Assembly (NCBI GenBank): GCA_002305265.1
Contig: DBQP01000018.1
Location: forward strand, 95,575-159,574
Reading direction: 5' to 3'
From: Prevotellaceae bacterium UBA1391
Lineage (GTDB): Bacteria; Bacteroidota; Bacteroidia; Bacteroidales; Bacteroidaceae
DNA: 64,000 nucleotides
Both the position numbers and the translations under genes were made by a program. Shown piece by piece: positions 59,817 to 64,000 of this stretch (position 1 is its first letter; every line of letters starts with the position of its first letter). The notes beneath the pieces were generated by a model. It searched no databases. It worked only from the letters and a program-made list of their open reading frames with translations, and had not been told where the DNA came from.

Positions 59817-62800
59817 ATGCTACAAAAACTACACCGCTTCAAGAGCGCATTGGCCGTATGGGCACTGACGCTCACGGCCTCCGTCGCCACAGCCGCCGAC
59901 TACACCGGCAGCACGCCCCTCTCGGGCAAGAGTTACTACTTCTACAACGTAGCCACAGAAAAGTTCCTCACCGCCGGCGACAACTGGGGCACACACGCCT
60001 CGCTCGCCGCCACCGGCACCGACCTGCGCCTGTCCGCCGTCGACGATGCCTTCAGTATCCGCACCCATTACGGATCCAACTACCTCAACCGCGCCACCGA
60101 CGGCGTCTGGCTCGACCAGGCCACCGTCTGCGCATGGTATTTCACGCCCGTCGACGGCACCGACTACTACACCATCTCCACCTCCACCGCCAACACCTAT
60201 CTGCAATACAGCGGAACGGGAACCAAGGTCATTGCCGCCGGCATGCCCGCCAAAGCGGCCAACGCCTACTGGAAGCTCGTCACCGTGGAGCAGCTGACCA
60301 CCTATCTCAAAAACAACGCGTCGAGCGGCAACCCCATCGACGCCACCTTCATGATGCCCAACGCCGACTTCGGCATCAACTACAGCGAGACTTCCGCCTG
60401 GAGCGGCGACGCCTTCGGAGGCATCTCCGGCGCACGCCAGAACACAGCCGGCAGCGCGTCCAACTGGATTGCATACACCTACGACAAGGCCTTCGACACC
60501 TACACCGACCTAACCGTCCAAGCAGGCATCTACACGCTTGAGGCGCAAGGCTTCAACCGAAACCCGAAGGACGAGCAGTCCATCGACGCACAGCTCTACG
60601 CCGGCAAGGCCTACACCATCCTTCCCGACATCCATACCGGCAGCACCGTCCCCACCAGCATCGGCACGGCCGCGCAAGCCATCGCCAACGGCGAGTTTGC
60701 CATCAAGCCCCAGACCGTCATCGCCACTACCACCACCCTGCGTCTCGGCCTCCGCAAGTCGACGAACAACACGGGCGACTGGACCACCCTCGACAACATC
60801 CGCCTCGCCTACCGCGGCAACGACACGACCTCCTACATCGCCGTCCTGACCGAGTTCCAGGCCGAGGCCGCCGCACTCGAAGGCCTCCGCTACGGAGCTG
60901 CCGAGGCCACCGCACTGGCCGACCGTGTGGCCTCCATCGCCACCGTCCGCCGCACCTCGCGCGCCTCGCTCGCCCTCCTGGCCAGCAATCTCAGCGGCGC
61001 CCTCTCCGACGCCAGATATTCCGTGCTCGTCTTCGGCAAGCTCCAGCAAGCCATCACCAACGCCAACGCCGTAGCCGCCACTGCCACGGGCGACGGCGCC
61101 GACGCCCTCCGCGCAGCCATCGCCAGTGCACAGGCCGTCTACGACGCCCCCGCAACGACCAACGCCGAAGCTACCGCTGCCACCAAGGCCGTCAGCAACG
61201 CCGTCATCGTCTATCAGTATGCCTACAGCAACGGCATCCCGCCGACCGTCGTCACCGACACCCGCTACGCACGCGGCGGAACCATGGCGTTCGGCCGCAT
61301 CGCCAGCGTCACCAGCGAAGACGGCAGCGCCATCAAGGAGTGCGGATTCGTCTATGCCACCCATCCCGGCGCCACCTACGCCGACGACTACACCACCGAG
61401 TACATCAGCAACAACGGCAACATCTACTGGATCAAGAATCTCACGCCCGGCACACTCTACTACATGCGTGCCTACGCCATCACCGAGGCAGGCGCCATCG
61501 GCTACGGCGACGAAATCAAATTCGCCACCGTGCCCAAGGCCAACGTCCAGTTCTCCATGCGCGACGGCGGCGACACCGAAACCTACAACCGCATCAAGAA
61601 CGCCGCACAGGCCGCAGCCGACCTCTGGAACGACCTCACCTCCATCACCGGCTACAACTCCTCCATCGGCTATGCATCGGGCACGCCCACTGCCGACTGC
61701 TCTTATGGCGGTTGGATGCGCGTCGGTCCCAACGCCAGCTATCAGCGCACCGGCACCATCCTGCACGAGTGGCTCCACGGCATCGGCGTAGGCACCACCG
61801 GACTCTGGAACAACAACGCCGACTTGCGCGCCAACACGTCCACTGGCCTCTGGCTGGGCGAGCGTGCCAATGCCGCCCTCCGCTTCTGGGACAACAACAA
61901 TTCCGCCAACCTCACCGGCGACGCGACCCACATGTGGCCCTACGGCATCAACGGCGCACACGAAGACAACGGCTCCAACGCGCTCTACATCGGACTCACG
62001 CTCATCACACAGGGCCTTGGCGAAGACGGACTCGTCTTCACCAACTCCATGGGCTTCGCTGCGCCTGCCTACACCTTTGTGCAGGACGACGACACGAAGT
62101 ACTACATCAAGAGTGAGAACCCCGACCGCGGACTCTACACCTCCTACCTCACTGTCGCCGATGACGGCTCGCTCCGCTGGGAAACGCTCGACGAGCCCAA
62201 CGACCGCGCGGCTTGGAACATCACCTTCACGGCCTCCAACGCCTACTACCAGCTGCGCAACGTAGCCACCGGCCGCTACATCTCCTACCGTTCCGGCGGC
62301 TTCACCACCACTACGCTCGCCACGCCCACCACGGCCGAGAACCTCCAGCTCATGCGCGGACGCGTCTCCGCAGCCACCATCAACGGCGCAGACGTGCGCG
62401 GCTATTGGATGGTCGCACGCGGCAGCTCCTCCAGCCAGACCCTCACCGCGTCCACCGGCGGTGCCGTCACCTCCTCTGGCTTCAGCCTTGCCAACAGCGC
62501 CACCCAGCAGCGATGGCTCATCGTGACCGAAGACCAGGCACGCGAGCTCAGCACCATCGGCGTCAGCACGTCGCTCGGCGCCCTCGAGACTTCTCTCGCC
62601 AACGTGCGCTCCCTGCTCGGCACACCCCACACCGAGGACACGGAAGGGGCCGACGCCACCCTCTCCACCCTGCTCGACAACATCGACCTCCAGAAGGCAA
62701 GCATCACCCGCGCCTCCGAGGCCAACACCCTCACGCAGCAGGTGATCGAGGCCGGACTCAACTTCCTCGGAGCCGCCACGCCCCTCAGCGCAGCCAATCC

Positions 62801-63500
62801 CTTCGACATCACCTTCCTCCTGGCCTCGCCCACGCTGGCCCAGACCGACGGATGGTCCTACACCGTTGCGCCCGCGCTCTCCTACAGCAGCGTCGAATAC
62901 TATCAGCGCGCTTTCGACTTCTACCAGGTCCTGAATAACCTGCCCGCCGCCTCCTACCGCTTCACCGCGCAGGCCTTCCAGCGACCGGGTTCCTACACCG
63001 ACGCCTATGCCAACTACCTCGCCGGCGACACGGCCGTCACGGCCAGCATCTACGCCGGTGCCAGCAGCAACAGCCTGCGCCACATCGTCGACGGCGCATC
63101 CGACCGCCTGCTGGGCGGCAACGAAGTGGCCGCCGGCACGAGCTACATCCCCAACAACATGCAGGCCGCCAGCCTCTACTTCGCGGCTGAGCGCTACCCC
63201 AACGAGGTCCTCACCACCCTCACCGGCAGCTCCAACAGCCTGCGCGTCGGCATCCGCGCCACGTCGGCACCCACGTCCTACTGGACCATCTTCACCGACT
63301 TCCACCTCTATGCCTACGGAAAGCTCGGCTCCGAGGTCACCGGCATCAACGACATCTCCGCCACCACCGACGCACCGCTCTTCCAGCGCCCGCAGGACAT
63401 CTACAGCATCGACGGCCGCATCGTCCGCCGCAGCGCACGCTCGCTCGACGGACTCCAGCCCGGCATCTACATCGTCGGCGGCAAGAAGATCATGCGCTGA
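59817..63500 (+). CDS. Large exported putative zinc metallopeptidase with lectin-like domains and T9SS-type tail
   Basis: A 1227-residue protein (signal peptide ends TASVATAA). Order: a ricin-type beta-trefoil-like domain (about 30-160), a jelly-roll-like domain starting NPIDATFMMPNADF (about 173-335), a helical segment (340-470), an Fn3-like domain (480-585), a peptidase-like region with HEWLHGIGVG (H650, E651, H654; HExxH followed by Gly, metzincin-like), a second trefoil-like region (760-900), a helical segment and a second jelly-roll starting NPFDITFLLASPTL (about 985-1165). The end, DIYSIDGRIVRRSARSLDGLQPGIYIVGGKKIMR, is a T9SS sorting tail. The duplicated domains suggest binding of host or plant glycans. 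Activity is predicted only from the motif. Confidence 0.82.
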   Translation: MLQKLHRFKSALAVWALTLTASVATAADYTGSTPLSGKSYYFYNVATEKFLTAGDNWGTHASLAATGTDLRLSAVDDAFSIRTHYGSNYLNRATDGVWLDQATVCAWYFTPVDGTDYYTISTSTANTYLQYSGTGTKVIAAGMPAKAANAYWKLVTVEQLTTYLKNNASSGNPIDATFMMPNADFGINYSETSAWSGDAFGGISGARQNTAGSASNWIAYTYDKAFDTYTDLTVQAGIYTLEAQGFNRNPKDEQSIDAQLYAGKAYTILPDIHTGSTVPTSIGTAAQAIANGEFAIKPQTVIATTTTLRLGLRKSTNNTGDWTTLDNIRLAYRGNDTTSYIAVLTEFQAEAAALEGLRYGAAEATALADRVASIATVRRTSRASLALLASNLSGALSDARYSVLVFGKLQQAITNANAVAATATGDGADALRAAIASAQAVYDAPATTNAEATAATKAVSNAVIVYQYAYSNGIPPTVVTDTRYARGGTMAFGRIASVTSEDGSAIKECGFVYATHPGATYADDYTTEYISNNGNIYWIKNLTPGTLYYMRAYAITEAGAIGYGDEIKFATVPKANVQFSMRDGGDTETYNRIKNAAQAAADLWNDLTSITGYNSSIGYASGTPTADCSYGGWMRVGPNASYQRTGTILHEWLHGIGVGTTGLWNNNADLRANTSTGLWLGERANAALRFWDNNNSANLTGDATHMWPYGINGAHEDNGSNALYIGLTLITQGLGEDGLVFTNSMGFAAPAYTFVQDDDTKYYIKSENPDRGLYTSYLTVADDGSLRWETLDEPNDRAAWNITFTASNAYYQLRNVATGRYISYRSGGFTTTTLATPTTAENLQLMRGRVSAATINGADVRGYWMVARGSSSSQTLTASTGGAVTSSGFSLANSATQQRWLIVTEDQARELSTIGVSTSLGALETSLANVRSLLGTPHTEDTEGADATLSTLLDNIDLQKASITRASEANTLTQQVIEAGLNFLGAATPLSAANPFDITFLLASPTLAQTDGWSYTVAPALSYSSVEYYQRAFDFYQVLNNLPAASYRFTAQAFQRPGSYTDAYANYLAGDTAVTASIYAGASSNSLRHIVDGASDRLLGGNEVAAGTSYIPNNMQAASLYFAAERYPNEVLTTLTGSSNSLRVGIRATSAPTSYWTIFTDFHLYAYGKLGSEVTGINDISATTDAPLFQRPQDIYSIDGRIVRRSARSLDGLQPGIYIVGGKKIMR

Positions 63501-63573
63501 GCCGCACGCCGCATCCGCACGGAGCGCCCCGATGCGCTGCCCAGCCGCTGCATCCCGCCCCATCCTCTTTCCC

Positions 63574-63613
63574 GCATCCCGACCGAACGGACCCCCTCCG
63601 ACGGTCGGGATGC
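63574..63613 (+). terminator. Terminator of the large metallopeptidase gene
   Basis: GCATCCCGACCG (63574-63585) and CGGTCGGGATGC (63602-63613) form a perfect 12-bp stem 73 bp after the stop codon. Confidence 0.85.
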
Positions 63614-63697
63614 CTGCGTTTCAGCCCGTCCCGCCCCGCAAGCCCGTCCCGCCGAGCGCCAGCCAGCCAACACCCCATCGCCCCCCTCGCGCATCAA

Positions 63698-63885
63698 CGA
63701 CTGCGTTCGTTTTTAAAAAAGACTGCGCTCGTTTTTAAAAAAGACTGCGCTCGAAATCCACCATGGATGCGCACCGACTGCGCAGCGGCTGCACCCGCAG
63801 CACGACGCGGAGACCTTCCTGCCGACACACGAAGGCCTTCGCAACACACGACGAAGGCCTTCCCGATCGTTCGGAAAGGCCTTCG
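63698..63885. repeat. 22-bp-period palindromic array H (6 cores around a decayed centre)
   Basis: Cores start at 63698, 63720, 63742 and then 63830, 63852 and 63874: CGACTGCGTTCG, AGACTGCGCTCG twice, CGAAGGCCTTCG, CGAAGGCCTTCC and GAAAGGCCTTCG. The gap 63742 to 63830 is exactly 4 x 22 bp, and CGGCTGCACCCG (63786) and CGGAGACCTTCC (63808) are decayed in-phase units. Two spacers are themselves palindromic, TTTTTAAAAA. No gene is seen from 63501 to the window end. Confidence 0.93.
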
Positions 63886-64000
63886 TGGCGATATCATGGT
63901 AAGCCGGGCGCACGAGCGGCGCGCACCGGCGGCGGGACGGAGAGGAAGCGGCATGACAGTCGCAGCACACCGGCACGGCAGGAGTGTTTCTCTGTGCACA

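Noticed and set aside
1558..63885. Classical REP/BIME, insertion-sequence ends or plasmid iterons as explanation of the palindromic arrays
   Set aside because: There is no transposase, no longer conserved inverted repeat and no target-site duplication, and the arrays are dispersed among housekeeping genes rather than at one replication origin.

Overview
The window is visibly G+C-rich DNA from a member of the Bacteroidales, most like a Prevotellaceae-type lineage (inference from gene content, no database search). The support is a type IX secretion (T9SS) outer-membrane protein PorV, cargo proteins with T9SS C-terminal sorting tails, TonB-dependent receptors paired with DUF4374 and PepSY partners, a BtuB/BtuG-like B12 locus, GH43 and GH115 xylan enzymes, and promoters of the Bacteroidetes form TTTG/TTG - 19-21 bp - TAnnTTTG.

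Layout. 1-6.1 kb: porV, ispF, a Ca2+/Na+ exchanger and an exported M6 peptidase with a T9SS tail. 6.2-11 kb: a degenerate CbiK-like exported protein, tRNA-Asp(GTC), a frameshifted nitrilase-family gene, an AGCS amino-acid symporter and a GT32 glycosyltransferase. 11.7-18.4 kb: a GH43 protein, a cyclophilin, tRNA-Leu(TAA), a NUC1-type endonuclease, a DUF3332 lipoprotein and rhaM. 18.5-24.9 kb: proB-proA, an NhaC antiporter and an M13 peptidase. 25.4-30.2 kb: a TonB receptor / DUF4374 / PepSY uptake operon. 30.7-33.6 kb: glutathione peroxidase with an OhrR-like regulator, a metallo-beta-lactamase-fold protein and an AraC regulator. 33.8-40.9 kb: a vitamin B12 acquisition operon (riboswitch, btuB, a propeller lipoprotein, a second lipoprotein and a T9SS-type propeller). 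41.5-46.4 kb: a GH115 alpha-glucuronidase coupled to a T9SS parallel beta-helix protein. 47-52.6 kb: K+ channel, ispD, DJ-1, tonB, exbD, exbB, pdxJ. 52.9-59 kb: nadK, an ABC exporter, ruvA and pnp. 59.8-63.5 kb: a 1227-residue exported putative metallopeptidase.

The most unusual signal is between the genes. Almost every long intergenic stretch holds a tandem array with a period of exactly 22 bp. Eight of them share one palindromic 12-bp core, consensus CGANNGCNNTCG, separated by 10-bp spacers. I read 37 in-phase cores, 24 matching the consensus exactly, and phase is kept even across decayed stretches of 88 bp or more. Where a terminator and the next promoter can both be seen, these arrays lie between them. 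At least ten other arrays have unrelated unit sequences but the same 22-bp period (two show 66-bp higher-order and one 44-bp organisation). Four of them lie between a recognisable promoter -7 box and the start codon, so they should be in 5' leaders. I know of no described system matching this and regard it as the main finding.
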